Source of the DNA: Tillus elongatus
Taxonomy: Eukaryota > Arthropoda > Insecta > Coleoptera > Cleridae
Assembly (NCBI GenBank): GCA_964006375.1
Contig: OZ023262.1
Coordinates: 199,354,778 to 199,418,777, forward strand
Length of the DNA stretch: 64,000 nucleotides
Direction: 5' to 3'
Shown piece after piece: positions 1 to 10,852 of this stretch (within the stretch, counting starts at the first letter, position 1; every line of letters starts with the position of its first letter). The translations under genes and the position numbers were made by a program. The notes under the pieces were generated by a model. The model worked only from the letters and a program-made list of their open reading frames with translations, was not told the origin of the DNA and did not search any database.

Positions 1-258
1 ACCCCTGCCTTTCTGTAAGGAGGGTAGGGATCTTTAACGTGCCCAACATCGCATGGACACGGGACCGAGGGCTTTACGCCCCCTCCGAAGGGCGGAACGT
101 GCAGACATTCAACTTGCTCAAATACAATGCCACAACCTCGGTTGATGCTAATTTATTACAGTTTGTACTGAAAACGTGAAAGGGAACCCCTGAGAATCGA
201 ACCCGGTACCCCTCCTTTCAAAGGTACACGTCCTTACCACTGATACACCGCGGTTCTT
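1..258 (-). repeat. tRNA-derived SINE, copy 1 (cut by window start)
   Basis: Read on the minus strand, the segment begins with a tRNA-like head (about 258 to 183) containing a B-box, GGGTTCGATTCTC, at about 192-205 and an A-box-like GTATCAGTGGTAAGG. A body follows that recurs at 29107-29430 (plus) and 57885-58215 (minus). The shared body includes the stretch around ACAATGCCACAACCTCGG and the GC-rich CCCTCCGAAGGG. Three copies with the same head-body order define a SINE family. The head resembles tRNA-Gly (inference). The 3' end lies outside the window. Confidence 0.75.
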
Positions 259-412
259 CCGCCATTGTTATGTGGCCTCATATAGCATAAGCTTGTACAC
301 TGCAGTTGTCGTTCTGAAAGAGGCTATGTTCTGTGACTTTAGCAAACACCTCCTAAACAAGAAGACCTACCGGCTGTCGAATTGACGGGCGATGAGTCAT
401 CACTAGTAGATT

Positions 413-973
413 ACTAAGTGAGTGGTGGACGTGCCGCCACCTAGTTGCGGAACCAAGTAGTATGTTGTCACGCCAGCTCCAAATAACACAAAGTGTTAAA
501 AAAATAGAGACTCTATACAACTAACAATTTAGAAAATTGTCAGCCCTGGCCCATTTCTACCCCAATATAGGGACAAAGTGCGTAAGGCTAGATGCATTCT
601 CGCGTGACAACATACTATTTGGTTCCGCAACTAGGTGGCGGCACCTCCACCACTCACTTAGTGTTGGAAGGCCGGCTATACTATAGCCGTATTACTTTAG
701 ATGCATTTTTGCTAAAATTAGTATGCCGTACTAAAGAGCTCTAATGAGAGCGAAACCGGTCTAGGGTTCTAATTCTTGCGAAAATGCATCTAGCCTTACA
801 TACTTTGTCCCTATATTCGGGTAGAAATGGGCCAGGGCTGACAATTTTCTAAATTGTTAGTTAGTTGTATACAGTCTCTATTTTTTTAAACTTTGTGTTA
901 TTTGGAGCTGGCGTGACAACATACTACTTGGTTCCGCAACTAGGTGGCGGCACGTCCACCACTCACTTAGTGT
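413..973. repeat. Large inverted repeat with ~190-bp arms
   Basis: Arms at about 413-604 and 778-973 are reverse complements with few mismatches; both include GGTTCCGCAACTAGGTGG or its complement and AATGGGCCAGGGCTGAC. The spacer (605-777) starts with a direct copy of sequence that recurs from about 912: GTGACAACATACTA, then GGCGGCAC, then the AGTATGCCGTACT region. So inverted and direct duplications are combined. A diverged relative of this direct unit lies at 24652-24740. No convincing coding sequence is present. Confidence 0.75.
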
Positions 974-1054
974 TGGAAGGCTGGCTATACTATAGCCCTA
1001 TTACTTTAGATGCATTTTTGCTACAATTAGTATGCCGTACTGAAGAGCTCTAAT

Positions 1055-1803
1055 AGGCGTTTACGAAGAGTAACCGGGTAGATATCGGTTACACCGCAAA
1101 CGTTCGAAAATGTAATTGGTTACTCTGTCCATCGTTCGAATATTATACGGTATCTACCAGGTGCATCAACCTGGTGCAGGATTTGTGTACCGAACCAAAC
1201 AGTCGGTAAATTGAGTTATACAGAGAACAAACTTATTTCTTTATACAAATTGTCTAAAGTCTAACCTATAAACGATGAAAATAAATAAGAAATAATAATA
1301 CCAATACCAATACCCTGACGGCCCTAAGGTTTTTGATTTTCATTCGTTCATTCAATCGTTACTTGAAGGAAGGTGAAGGTGTTGTATTGGCATTTAGTGG
1401 ATGTTAATAGTACTTAGTGTAAAGTGTCTAGTATTGCTAAGTGTTGAAGAAAAGCCCCTAAATATATTTTTATATTATTAATAAATTTTTTAATCTATAA
1501 TAAGTCGTAACCCCTGTTAATAACTCTTCGTCGCTATCGCTGTCTAATATTTCAGATACAACATTAACTAAAGCAATTTTTTCAATATGCATACTGATAT
1601 ATTAATATTACTACTTCAAAGTTCAAAGCCAAAATATCATCAAACAAGAAAGACGAACTTTTGACAGTTTGGCGTTTGTCATTTCGTTACCGCGCATTTA
1701 AAAGTGTTCGAAAATTACTGCACCGGATCCATTTACCATAAAACCAGCTGTCTACCATTCGGTAAACGGTATATATCTACCCGGTTACTTTTCGTAAAGG
1801 CCT
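1055..1803. mobile_element. 749-bp MITE-like element with ~30-bp terminal inverted repeats
   Basis: The left end (AGGCGTTTACGAAGAGTAAC) is the near-complement of the right end (GTTACTTTTCGTAAAGGCCT), and the similarity continues into GGGTAGATAT. The flanks GAGCTCTAAT and AATGAGAGCGAAACCGG join to match an uninterrupted copy at about 737-765 (GAGCTCTAATGAGAGCGAAA). This gives an internal empty site and a target duplication of AAT or TAAT. The interior is AT-rich with no convincing ORF. The superfamily is not assigned. Confidence 0.75.
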
Positions 1804-2095
1804 AATGAGAGCGAAACCGGTCTACGGTTTTTTAATTGTTGCGATAATGCATCTAGTAGATATTATTTATTTCTCCTTCAATGATTTTTTCTATGATCAG
1901 ACGATTGTAGCGTAGCGGAACATCTGTTTTGTTTTACTGTAAATATTTTAACGAGTATTTTTTTTCGAATTATATGTGAGTGATTTGTGATTTATTAAGT
2001 AAAGAACGATTGTAGCAAAATATTTGTTTTACTGTAAATCATTTCACAAGGGTATTTTTTTTTCGAATTATCGTTGAGTGATTTGTGAAGTTAGA

Positions 2096-3105
2096 ATGCC
2101 GTGCCGTTCCTTTGTTGTGTACCTCGCTGTAAGAACAATTATCCAAACGGCCCCAAAGTGTGTGTTCACATTCCCAAATGATGAGGAGCTCTGGAAGAAA
2201 TGGTTACAAGCTATTAACAGACATGGTTTTAAGCCTTCAAAAGCTTCAAATGTAAGTGAAAATAATTAATAGCATAATTCAGATATACAGAACATATGAA
2301 CCTGGCAAGTAGGGTTACAATAATGTAGTTTCATATAATATTAACATGAAAAATGTCTGCTTTCTGGTTTGTGAACTTCATTTCCGTGACTAAGAAGTAC
2401 AGAGAAACTCTGTCATGTATGTTGAAACAACTGGTGAAAAACTGTCCGCTCCTTTATTACGACCAAAGCATGTTCCAGGTGAGTCCGATGTTCACAATCA
2501 GAATTGGTCCATATGATGATGAACTGCATTAAAAATTGATATTTTGCATATCGTCTGTGTGTAAGAAGATAGTGACGTTCATTATTGTATTTATTTCAGG
2601 CGCTATTCCATCTCAGATGGCAGGATGTCCAGCTTACCTGTCAAGACCAACAACTAGTCGTGAAAATCAAGAAGAACGTAGAAGGCGTCTGGAATCAGAA
2701 TCTGTGCGGCAATTTTAGAAAGTGTTCAAATGTTGGATGAGTATAAAAATGAACGAGGGCATAGTAATTTCAGTGAGCTGAAAACCAAGTTACAGAGTGA
2801 CTATTTTCATACTGAATAGAGAGTCCATAAAAGTGAAAAGTTCATCACGATATTTCTTCTGCAAGAATCTCCTATTCCAACAGTGAAGTACAGCGTGCAG
2901 ATCAACAGCAATCTGTTCATATCAGCATTCTGTAGAGATGTCGAAATACAATCACTGCCAGGAATAACTTTGCCTATCAAGGTAAGTAATCTTAATGAGA
3001 TTAATGAAGCCGTCGAAAAATGTGAGGAACAGTATAGTCAGGATAGGGCTCCCACAAAAGATGACACTGTTTCATCTATACTTTTTCATCTGAATAATTT
3101 CCAAC
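2096..3105 (+). pseudogene. Broken THAP-domain protein gene
   Basis: THAP domains are C2CH zinc-binding DNA-binding modules found in transposase-derived proteins. The ORF from ATG 2096 has CVFTFPNDEELWKKWLQAI, matching the conserved Phe-Pro and Trp core, and RHGFKPSKAS. A separate frame at about 2346-2390 continues with VCELHFRD, the second half of the domain, but meets a stop straight after. A third frame gives LLRPKHVPG, followed by a GTGAGT donor (about 2480) and a TTTCAG acceptor (about 2599). The downstream exon reads AIPSQMAGCPAYLSRPTT and is again frame-broken near 2717. A last open stretch (about 2860-3105) contains VKYSVQINSNLFISAF and LPGITLPIK. Several frameshifts make this a pseudogene. 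Whether it was a host gene or a P-element-like transposon is not resolved. Confidence 0.6.
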
Positions 3106-3203
3106 ATTCTAGCTATGTACATATTAATATAAAATGCATTATATTATCACATTATCTTATTCTACATGTATCTAACGAATTTAATTGCAATAAACTCAAA
3201 TAA

Positions 3204-4560
3204 ATCTATTATTTCAAACAGATGGGTTTTATTTGTGTTGAAAAGTGTTTTGAGAATTATGAATATTTAATTTGTCCAAAAACTTATTGCGAATTTGCAA
3301 ATAATTCAATATTGCAAAAGTCATTCAATTCGTTGCATCATCTGAATTGAAGAGTTTCCAAATTTTGCTATAAATATTGGTAGTAAAATAATAAGCAATA
3401 ACCAATGTTAATTCTAAATAATCTGAGTTCTTGTATTAAATTTCCTCTTATACAATGGTTTCAAATTTGCATTTCTTGAGAATTTACATTTTTAAGTACT
3501 TTTCTGCTTTACTTAGTGAGTATGCAGTAAGGTTTTTATCACAGGTACAACTTCATTCTTTTCATGTATTAATGCTAATTAACTTCACTTCTTAAAGCAA
3601 TATAAAAAAAAGTAAGTCAGTAAATTTTAATCAAGCCACATTTGCAAATCAAGTTTATTACCTAATATGCAAGTAAATTATTTTTGAGCGCAAAAGAATT
3701 CAGGTATATATGCTATGTATATTTTTCAAATAGGTATGAACATAAAAATAAATATTATATTTATTACTAGAGCCCGTTTAATTGAATTGGGGTAATTTAA
3801 AAATTATACATCTTGTTCAAAGTTCATAACATATTTCATAAGACCTAAAGCTAAGTAAAAAATTCGATATTAATATAATAATTATTATTAATGTAAAGTT
3901 TGGATTATAATATTGAAACTTTATACGATAAGGCAGATACATATCCACAAAATAGTACATAAATGTAAATAAAATCAATACTACTAGCCAAATGCTAATG
4001 AAAACATCACATTATTTCATTGTAAGCAAATAGACTTTTATGGGCTTTCATTTGTTGATTAGTGTAAAAACTGTGGGTAAGCACTATTGGGCCCGACGTC
4101 AGAGTCTATGGATCAATTCCTTCAATAATACGAATTTTCTCTCGATATCTTCTAGCACCGTCTTCATTTTCATTTTCCAGTGATAATAGATATTCACTAT
4201 TGTCAACACAAGCCATTTTAAACACGCGCAAAGCACAATTTCAAAAGTTAACATCCACAGAACACGAGTTTGTTTGTGTTTGTGTGCCTACCAGCGGCCA
4301 TATTGGTGGTATTTAAATCACGTGTTGTGGACAGCTCTATCTAAGAACCATTATGTTTTCAGTTTAATTAAACCATTTCTAGTTCAAATGTCCAAATATG
4401 CAATGTCATTGTCAGTTGTAGAATGTCAACTTCTTATATCTACTATGGCGGCCATCTTGAATTCATGTTTAGGAGGTGTTGCTTTAGCTATACATCGGAC
4501 AATACACGCCTGACACATTTTAAACCGTCAAAGTCAATAACGTAATGAAACTGTCATATT
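3204..4560. other. AT-rich sequence without recognised feature
   Basis: Simple AT-rich DNA with no RNA gene, repeat copy or convincing coding region. A 37-codon minus-strand reading from an ATG at about 4216 (MACVDNSEYLLSLENENEDG) has no supporting splice donor and was not accepted. The 40 bases before the malate dehydrogenase ATG are probably its 5' leader. Confidence 0.4.
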
Positions 4561-4603
4561 TGGTTATAAAATTGAACATTTAAAATTTATTTGTACTTAC
4601 GAT

Positions 4604-5608
4604 ATGGCAGCTCAAATCACAAAACAATTTGCAAGGAGCTTTAGTACCACTGGTTTAAAAAAATTTACAGTAGCCTTAATCGGTGCGTCTGGGGGTGTCG
4701 GCCAACCTTTAGCTCTGTTGCTTAAACAAGATCCCAAGATAAAAACCCTTGTTATTCATGATATTAAAGCTACCGTAGGCACAGCTGAAGATTTGTCCCA
4801 TATTAGCACGCCAACCCGAGTGCAAGTTAGTGAAGGACCCAAAGAGCTGGAGGATGCAATTGCCAAAGCTCACCTTATAATTGTTTGCGGCGGTATTGCA
4901 AGAAAACCAGGTATGACAAGAGATGACCTGTTTGAAAAAAATGCGAAAGTTGTCAAAGATGTGGCAGTGGCAGTTGTAAATGCAAATCCATGTGCTTTCC
5001 TGCACATCATTACCAATCCTGTTAATGCCCTTGTTCCTCTGGTATGTGCTGTATTCGAAACGATGAAAAAAGGTAACTGCAATCATGTATTTGGGATTAC
5101 TACACTAGACTTGGTGAGGGCAGCTACCTTTCTTGCAGAGTTAAAAGAAAAAGATCCTAGCCAAGTGCATGTCCCAGTAGTGGGGGGACACGCTGGAGAG
5201 ACTATTGTTCCATTATTTTCCAAAACACAGCCTGAAGTAAAGTTATGTCCATTCGAGATGGAGGAATTGACAAAAAAAGTACAGGATGGGGGAACCATTG
5301 TGGTAAAAGCCAAAGCTGGCCAAGGTTCTGCTACATTGTCAACAGCGTTTGCTGCTTACAGAGCAGCTTCAAACTTTCTTAAAGGGCTCAGATGTGGAGC
5401 AACAACCGAAACCTACTACGTTAAATCCAAAGTGACCAGCTCAAAATTTTTTAGCACCCCTCTAGTGATTGGAAAACATGGAGTAGAATGTAATTTAGGA
5501 ATCCCAGATGATTTATCATGTTTTGAAAAGGAAAGCATTTATAAAGCCCTTAAAGCTTTAGAAAAAAGCATAGAAAAGGGAGAAGAATTTGGCAAAAAAT
5601 GCGATTGA
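4604..5608 (+). CDS. Mdh2: Malate dehydrogenase, mitochondrial (intronless)
   Basis: NAD-dependent malate dehydrogenase, which interconverts malate and oxaloacetate in the mitochondrial matrix (TCA cycle, malate-aspartate shuttle). The 334-residue ORF is close to the usual length of about 338. The N-terminus (MAAQITKQFARSFSTTG) is basic, Ser/Thr-rich and lacks acidic residues, as in a mitochondrial presequence. Visible motifs: the nucleotide loop GASGGVGQP (27-35), the NAD-ribose Asp53, the active-site loop RKPGMTRDDLF (100-110, with Arg100 and Arg106), NPVN (138-141), LDLVR with Asp169 and Arg172, GGHAG with catalytic His196, and GSATLS (241-246). The start is the only in-frame ATG before the presequence. 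The whole protein is in one exon, whereas animal Mdh2 genes are usually split, so this may be a retrogene; I see no clear poly-A tract or flanking direct repeat. No AATAAA signal is obvious in the 200 bases downstream. No key residue is missing. Confidence 0.95.
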   Translation: MAAQITKQFARSFSTTGLKKFTVALIGASGGVGQPLALLLKQDPKIKTLVIHDIKATVGTAEDLSHISTPTRVQVSEGPKELEDAIAKAHLIIVCGGIARKPGMTRDDLFEKNAKVVKDVAVAVVNANPCAFLHIITNPVNALVPLVCAVFETMKKGNCNHVFGITTLDLVRAATFLAELKEKDPSQVHVPVVGGHAGETIVPLFSKTQPEVKLCPFEMEELTKKVQDGGTIVVKAKAGQGSATLSTAFAAYRAASNFLKGLRCGATTETYYVKSKVTSSKFFSTPLVIGKHGVECNLGIPDDLSCFEKESIYKALKALEKSIEKGEEFGKKCD

Positions 5609-5639
5609 TATAGAAAATTGTGCTGTCGTATGTATAGAC

Positions 5640-6067
5640 AAAACGTTAAAATATTATTAGCAGTACTTTGGCAAACCTAATGGTAAATATGTGATATAGC
5701 AACAAAATTCTGCAATAGAACCTATTTGGCTGAGACGTTACAGTAATATTTAAGAAAAAAATGTCTGTAACCCCATTTATACCCAAAATTGTATTTATTA
5801 GTTCTATCTAACATTTTAAAAGCACTCCTGATCTTCCAATGATATTAGCATCTGATGCTAATTTACATATTCTTCTTAAATAGTCATTTAAAAAGAATAA
5901 CCGAAAACATTTAATGTAGCCGACATTACCTATATAGATCACATAAGAATTATTTGTTATGAAATATTTTATGTATCTACCATATAAAACAATCTGCAAC
6001 GATAATACATGTTAAAAAATATTAAAATTTTTGTTTTACTTGGGAATTTGTTTAAGCAGTAAATACA
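5640..6067. other. AT-rich 3' flank of malate dehydrogenase
   Basis: Contains the presumed 3' untranslated region and AT-rich spacer. No coding or repeat signal recognised. Confidence 0.4.
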
Positions 6068-6897
6068 AATAGTGCTGCAAATTGAATCATAACTTCCACA
6101 TAGCTGTGATAATCTACTCTCCTCAGAAAGACATTCTCATGTAATGAATTTAGGGTCCATGACTTGACCACAAAGAGAATATTCGTATTTCTGTACCCAT
6201 GCACTTCTGAAACGTTATATTACTCGAGTTTTAACGAAAAATGTCCATTTTCACCAAATCACCCCTCATTTATCCCCTACCCAAAATTAATTCGAAGCGA
6301 TCCCTTGTCGGGTGCCAACTGGACACCAAATTGGAACGTGATACCTCAATTAGTTCGAAAGTTATTGCACCTACTAACATACAGATACAGGCCGACAGAC
6401 AAAAAATTTTCTTTCCAGAATCAAGTTTTCTATATGTTTTGAGACTTTTTATGCCGTTTTAGCAACAAAAAAATCGAGATATCTGTCGCCAAAACCCAGC
6501 CCCACACATTCAACCACTAATTTAATTTCAGCACAGAATACCTGATGTTTGTTGAACTTAAATTTTTTGTAATAAACAGACCCTAAAACCCTATATTACT
6601 CGACTTTTAACGAAAAATGTGAATTTTCTCCCAATCATCCACCATTCATCCCCTTCCTCCTGGAGCGGTATTAACGAAAACAATCCGAACCGTTCGTTTG
6701 CCGGGGCTAACTTCATACCAAATTTGAAGACGATACCCCAATTCGTTATAAAGTTATCGTGGCATTGTTACAGACAGGCATATAGACCGACAGACACAAA
6801 AAATGTTCGTTCCCAAATCATGTTTTTCATATGTTTTGACACTTTTTACGACGTTTAAACGAAAAAGAAATTAAAAATTTTGTCGCCGATGCCATTT
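6068..6897 (+). repeat. 830-bp dispersed repeat, copy 1 (two internal half-repeats)
   Basis: The reverse complement of 26613-28085 once the insertion at 27095-27710 is removed. Shared landmarks: AGTGCTGCAAATTGAATCAT at the left end, TGACTTGACCACAAAGA, and TTTGTCGCCGATGCCA at the right end. Internally it holds two diverged units of about 350 bp (about 6205-6540 and 6592-6894), each with TATATTACTCG, ACGAAAAATGT, a CC-rich segment, an ACCGACAGACA-type motif and ATATGTTTTGA. No protein is supported. The right end abuts the tail of the retrotransposon at 6898. Confidence 0.7.
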
Positions 6898-6988
6898 TCC
6901 CCCCCAGGGCTCGTCTGCGTCTTTTCCGCCCCGATACGCCCCGATAGCACCGCAGCCTTTGGCTTATTGTGCATGCCCTTTGTCTTTT

Positions 6989-7908
6989 CTACTCCACCCA
7001 TTCCAAAATCACTGTGCCTTGAACTAGTCTCCACAGCAATTGGTAGGGAGAAGTTTTATAATGCTCTGTCTCCAGTCTAGGCTGACCGTAGATCAGTTGT
7101 CTTTTACGGTCCAGAGCTTTACATTCGCACAAGATGTGCTGGGCTGATTCCTCCCCTTCGCCGCAGAGTCTGCATTCCAGGTCCCCCTCGAACCGCCCAA
7201 TTTTATGCAGGTGTTTCTTGACGGTCATGTGTCCCGTCAAAAGTCCTGTTATGTTTCTCAGCTGTCCTCTGCTAAGATTTAGCACAGCTCTCTTTGAACT
7301 GGGTTCCTCAATTACTGACTTTCCATGTTTGAGCCCTGGCCAGTCTGACCAGTACACCTTGTGTTCGTTTCTGACCCAGGACTTAATGGCTCCCCTGGCA
7401 GTGCTCTTTGTCACGGCCAGAACCGGTTCTGGTCCTATAAATGGTTCTGCTGACCCTCTCTTCGCGAGAAGGTCAGCTTCTTTATTGCCTTTGACCCCCG
7501 AGTGACCCGGCACCCCGATGAGGGTGACCTCATTCTGCCCACCCAGGTCCTCGCCTCGTCTCAGCATTCACTTATTAACCTAAAATTTACCCGAGGGCTA
7601 CTTAGGACCTTAAGGGCTGCCTGGCTGTCTGTGGATAGGAGAATCCGCTTGTTGGTGTAGCCCCTCCTCTTGTTCTCTCTCACACAATGCAAGATGGTGT
7701 ACATTTCGGTCTGAAAGGCCGTTGCATGGGTTCCGAAGGAATTACTATGACTTACCCTCGGTCCTTCCGAATAAACACCTGCCCCCGTCTTACGCTCCCC
7801 GCCGGATCCGTCCGTGAACCAGACAAGCGATCCCGTGGTGTGCCTGGCGTCTCCTCCCACCATGCCTCGCGGTCGGGGATTTCCACTGTAAAGTTGTTTT
7901 CCATGCAC
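6989..7908 (-). pseudogene. RNase H domain and C-terminal Cys-rich region of the retrotransposon
   Basis: LVWFTDGSGGERKTGAGVYS carries the first RNase H Asp. FQTEMYTILHCVREN carries the Glu, LLSTDSQAALKVL the second Asp, and, after a frame change near 7565, GVPGHSGVKGNKEADLLAK the last motif (His, and Asp of EAD). All four acidic positions are visible, though spread over two frames. Downstream come LTGHMTVKKHLHKIG and CRLCGEGEESAQHILCEC, the Cys-X2-Cys...His-X4-Cys region typical of these elements. The protein cannot be made in one piece. Confidence 0.85.
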
Positions 7909-8223
7909 ATTCGCGGGCTCGCGAAGTTTGACCTCATTTCAAGCATGGGCTCCTTCACGATCTCCTGAATTTTGCAGTGGCCCTGGAAGCCTGGGTTGAT
8001 CTTTAGTCTACCATTGCAGGCTAGTCTATATAGTCCTAGCCTGGCCTCCCCCATAATAACTAAGTGTAGGGGGGGGGGTATCCAGCAACACCTCCATGGC
8101 TGCTGTTGGGGTTGAAGACATGGCCCCTGTGATGTCTAGGCAATCCATCCTTTGGATCTTGCCTAGTTTTTGTTTTTCGCTGGATTGTGTCACCTTAGGC
8201 CGCCAGACCAGTGGTGGCGTATG

Positions 8224-9211
8224 TTAACGATGGTCTGACCACCCTTGTGTAAACCAGTGCGCCATACTAGGTCTTAGTCCCCACGTTTTTCCATATAGCC
8301 GCCTAGTGACGGCTAAGGTCATGACTACCTTAAGCAGTATTTTTCCAATGTGATCATGCCAGGTTAGCTTAGAGTCCAATACGACCCCAAGATACTTTAC
8401 CTCCCTGGCCATTGGAATGTTCCTAGCGTATAGAGTGAGATTTCTGTGGCTATCGCACTCCTCATAAACGGCACGACCGTTGCTTTTTCGGGGCTCAGCC
8501 TGACCCCTGACCAATTGTCCACCCTTTCACCACTTTCAGTACTGTCTGCATGCGCTCCCACACTGACTGTGTAACCTTTCCTCGGACTATGATGACAATG
8601 TAGTCCGCATAGCCCTGTACCTCATACCCCCTCCCGACAGCCTCCCCAGCAGGCCGTCTACGACTAGGCACCAGAGCAAGGGAGACAGACCGCTCCCCTG
8701 CGGACACCCCGCCGCGCCCCCGCCAGCAGAGTCCCTCCCGCGAGTGAGGTGAACACCGCCCTGTCCCTGAGCATGTAACCGATCCACCTGCAGCAGGTGT
8801 CCTCTATTCCACGCTCCCTGACAGATGCCAGAACCGATCCGATTGAGGTGTTGCTGAAGACCCCCTTTATGCCTAGGAAGGCCCCCAGCGCCATCTCCCT
8901 GTTCTCCAGCGTATTCTCCAGTTTCAGCACCAGTTGGTGCAGTGCTGTTTCTGTTGAGAATCCTGCTCTGTATGCATATTGTCCGCAGTGTAGGGGATAT
9001 GCTTCCAGTACACCGCCCCTAATGTGCCGGTCGAGCAGTTTTTCCACTGTTTTTAGCAAGAAGGACATTAGACTTATTGGCCTCAGGGACTTTGCCTGGT
9101 CTGTTGGACGCCCAGGTGTAGGAATGCATACAACCCTGGCCAGTCTCCATGTCCTCGTAATGTACGCCAGAGCCAGGCTGGCCCTCATAATGAGGGTAAG
9201 CGCTGGCGCCA

Positions 9212-9284
<73 letters not shown>

Positions 9285-9710
9285 CTGTTGGAGAATAATG
9301 GGCATTATTCCATCAAATCCCGGAGATTTGTATGGCTTAAAGCTGTTAATGGCCCATCTGATTTTGCTCCAGGTAACCACCCATTTAGCCAGTAAAATTT
9401 CCATAGTTTCCTCCCCCGATCTTGTAAAGCCACCCGTGGATGTTCTAAGGGAGCCTATGTTGGTCTGAGTGCCCTTGGACAGGATCTTGTGTGGTCGAGC
9501 ACTCTCGGGCGTGTTTTCCACTTCCTCGCAGTGCCTCCTCCACGACTCCTTCTTGGCGTCCTTCAGTATTTTGTTATAGGTCGTTAGGGCCTGTCTATAT
9601 TCATCACATACTCCCGACCTTTTGGCGGCGTTAAACAGCTTACGAACCTGCGTTCCCCTTTGCCTGTGGTCCTCGTTCCTCCACGGGACGTTCCTGGTCG
9701 ACGCCCTCAT
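8224..9710 (-). pseudogene. Reverse transcriptase domain with in-frame (AT)n expansion and lost catalytic residues
   Basis: Recognisable motifs: FKPYKSPGFDGIMPIILQQG, LRPISLMSFLLKTVEKL, YAYRAGFSTETALHQL, CPQGSGLSPLLWCLVVDGL and VKYLGVVLDSKLTWHDHI. The first palm motif reads FLGIKGVFSN, where members of this group have an Asp in the FLDIEGAF-like motif. The second reads GYADYIVII, with Asp replaced by Tyr in the usual YADD. The stretch after LLQQG is replaced by a run of Ile-Tyr encoded by (AT)n at 9213-9281. Frame changes occur near 8700 and 8500. The domain is clearly inactive. Confidence 0.85.
9213..9281. repeat. (AT)n microsatellite inside the RT domain
   Basis: A pure 69-bp AT dinucleotide run that keeps the reading frame open, encoding alternating Ile and Tyr. 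It lies between LLQQG and LTLIMRASLALAYI of the RT. Confidence 0.95.
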
Positions 9711-9712
9711 TT

Positions 9713-10852
9713 TCAGGGGCAGTTGGCGTTATAGGCCGAGGTGATTGCGTCTCGCAATTGGGCTGCCGCAATCTCGAGGTCTATTGGATTGTCTATGGTG
9801 CTCTTAACCCCCCGCACTTCCACTGCTAGGTCTAAACTGTAGGCTTCCCAGTCCGCCTTGCGGGGGTCCCGGTAGCATACTGTTTGTCTTTCGACTTTGG
9901 CGATTTCAAACCGGATGTATCTGTGGTCTGAGCTACTCACTTCCGCAGACACAGCTCAGCTATTAACAAAGTCACCCAGAAACTGGGTGGAAACTGTTAC
10001 ATCTAAAACTTCCTCACGCCGTGTTGTGACGAAGGTCGGTTTATTACCTCTATTCAATATGTCTAAAGTAAATTTCATAAATAATTATAAAAGTGCCTCA
10101 CCCCTAAAGTTTGTGTCCGAGCTACCCCACAACTCATGGTGCGCGTTCGCATCCATGCTGATGATGGTCTGCTATCCACCTGCTCTGCTACCCACCATCA
10201 GCTGCTCCAACTCGTTGTGTGGAGGAGGGTCCGTGCTGTCCTCTGGCAGATAGGCTGACGCGACAGTAATGTCCCTCGGCCCATCCGCTCCTCCACATCG
10301 AATTTTGATCGTTTCCAGGTCCCTGGCACAGAAATTCATTATAGGCAGAAAATCTATCCCTTCCCTGACAAAAATGCAAGCCCTCGGGTTTTCGCTGGAT
10401 CTGCTGTAGATGACCTTTCCAGCAGCTCCGCCAAGTCACTTGATCTCTCTTTTATAGGAGTACGGTTCCTGGATAAGGGCCACATCCGTGTTCCTCAGAG
10501 CCATAAATAGTCCGGCTGTGGCTGTCCTACTGTGTTGGAGGTTGACCTGAAGGAACCTAAGTCCCATTAACCCGTAGTTGCTTCCCCAGTGGGCGGAAGC
10601 TAATCCTTCCCAGACCCAGAATGCCTTGAAGGAGGTTCCTTCAAGGGCTCTGTAAGACGCCTGGTCGATCGAGAAGGCGAGAGTCTGTCCTTTCTCCTCT
10701 GTCTTCCTGCTTAGAACCGACCAGTGTTGTGTCCCCAGTTCAGGGTTCTGGATCTTCAATCTACTGATCCCCATCTCATGCGGGACGGTGTCAGGGATCC
10801 GTACGAGGACCTTGCGTCTCTTTGGGAGTTCCTTGGGCTCGACGGCTCTCAA
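9713..10852 (-). pseudogene. Endonuclease (exonuclease-endonuclease-phosphatase fold) region
   Basis: LRFLQVNLQHSRTATAGLF and VALIQEPYSYKREIK form the N-terminal Asn and Glu motifs of the non-LTR endonuclease. Two further frames give CIFVREGIDFLPIMNF and SMDANAHHELWGSSDTN, the Asp-X-Asn-His motif. DHRYIRFEI supplies the final Asp-His pair. The region is spread over at least three frames, with a stop after REIK. Confidence 0.75.

Noticed and set aside
865..1053. 62-codon ORF across the right arm of the inverted repeat
   Set aside because: Part of a repeated non-coding unit and cut by the MITE.
4100..4216. Minus-strand peptide MACVDNSEYLLSLENENEDG... from an ATG at about 4216
   Set aside because: Looks protein-like and acidic, but has only 37 codons, a stop, no clear splice donor and no recognised family.
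4274..4513. 79-codon plus-strand ORF upstream of malate dehydrogenase
   Set aside because: Composition and lack of motifs suggest chance; it contains several ATGs in AT-rich leader-like DNA.
4709..5313. Minus-strand open frames of 70-125 codons opposite malate dehydrogenase
   Set aside because: They are shadows of a strongly coding plus strand and show no domain.
7134..7968. Plus-strand ORFs of 84-123 codons
   Set aside because: Antisense to the retrotransposon RNase H region, whose motifs are on the minus strand.
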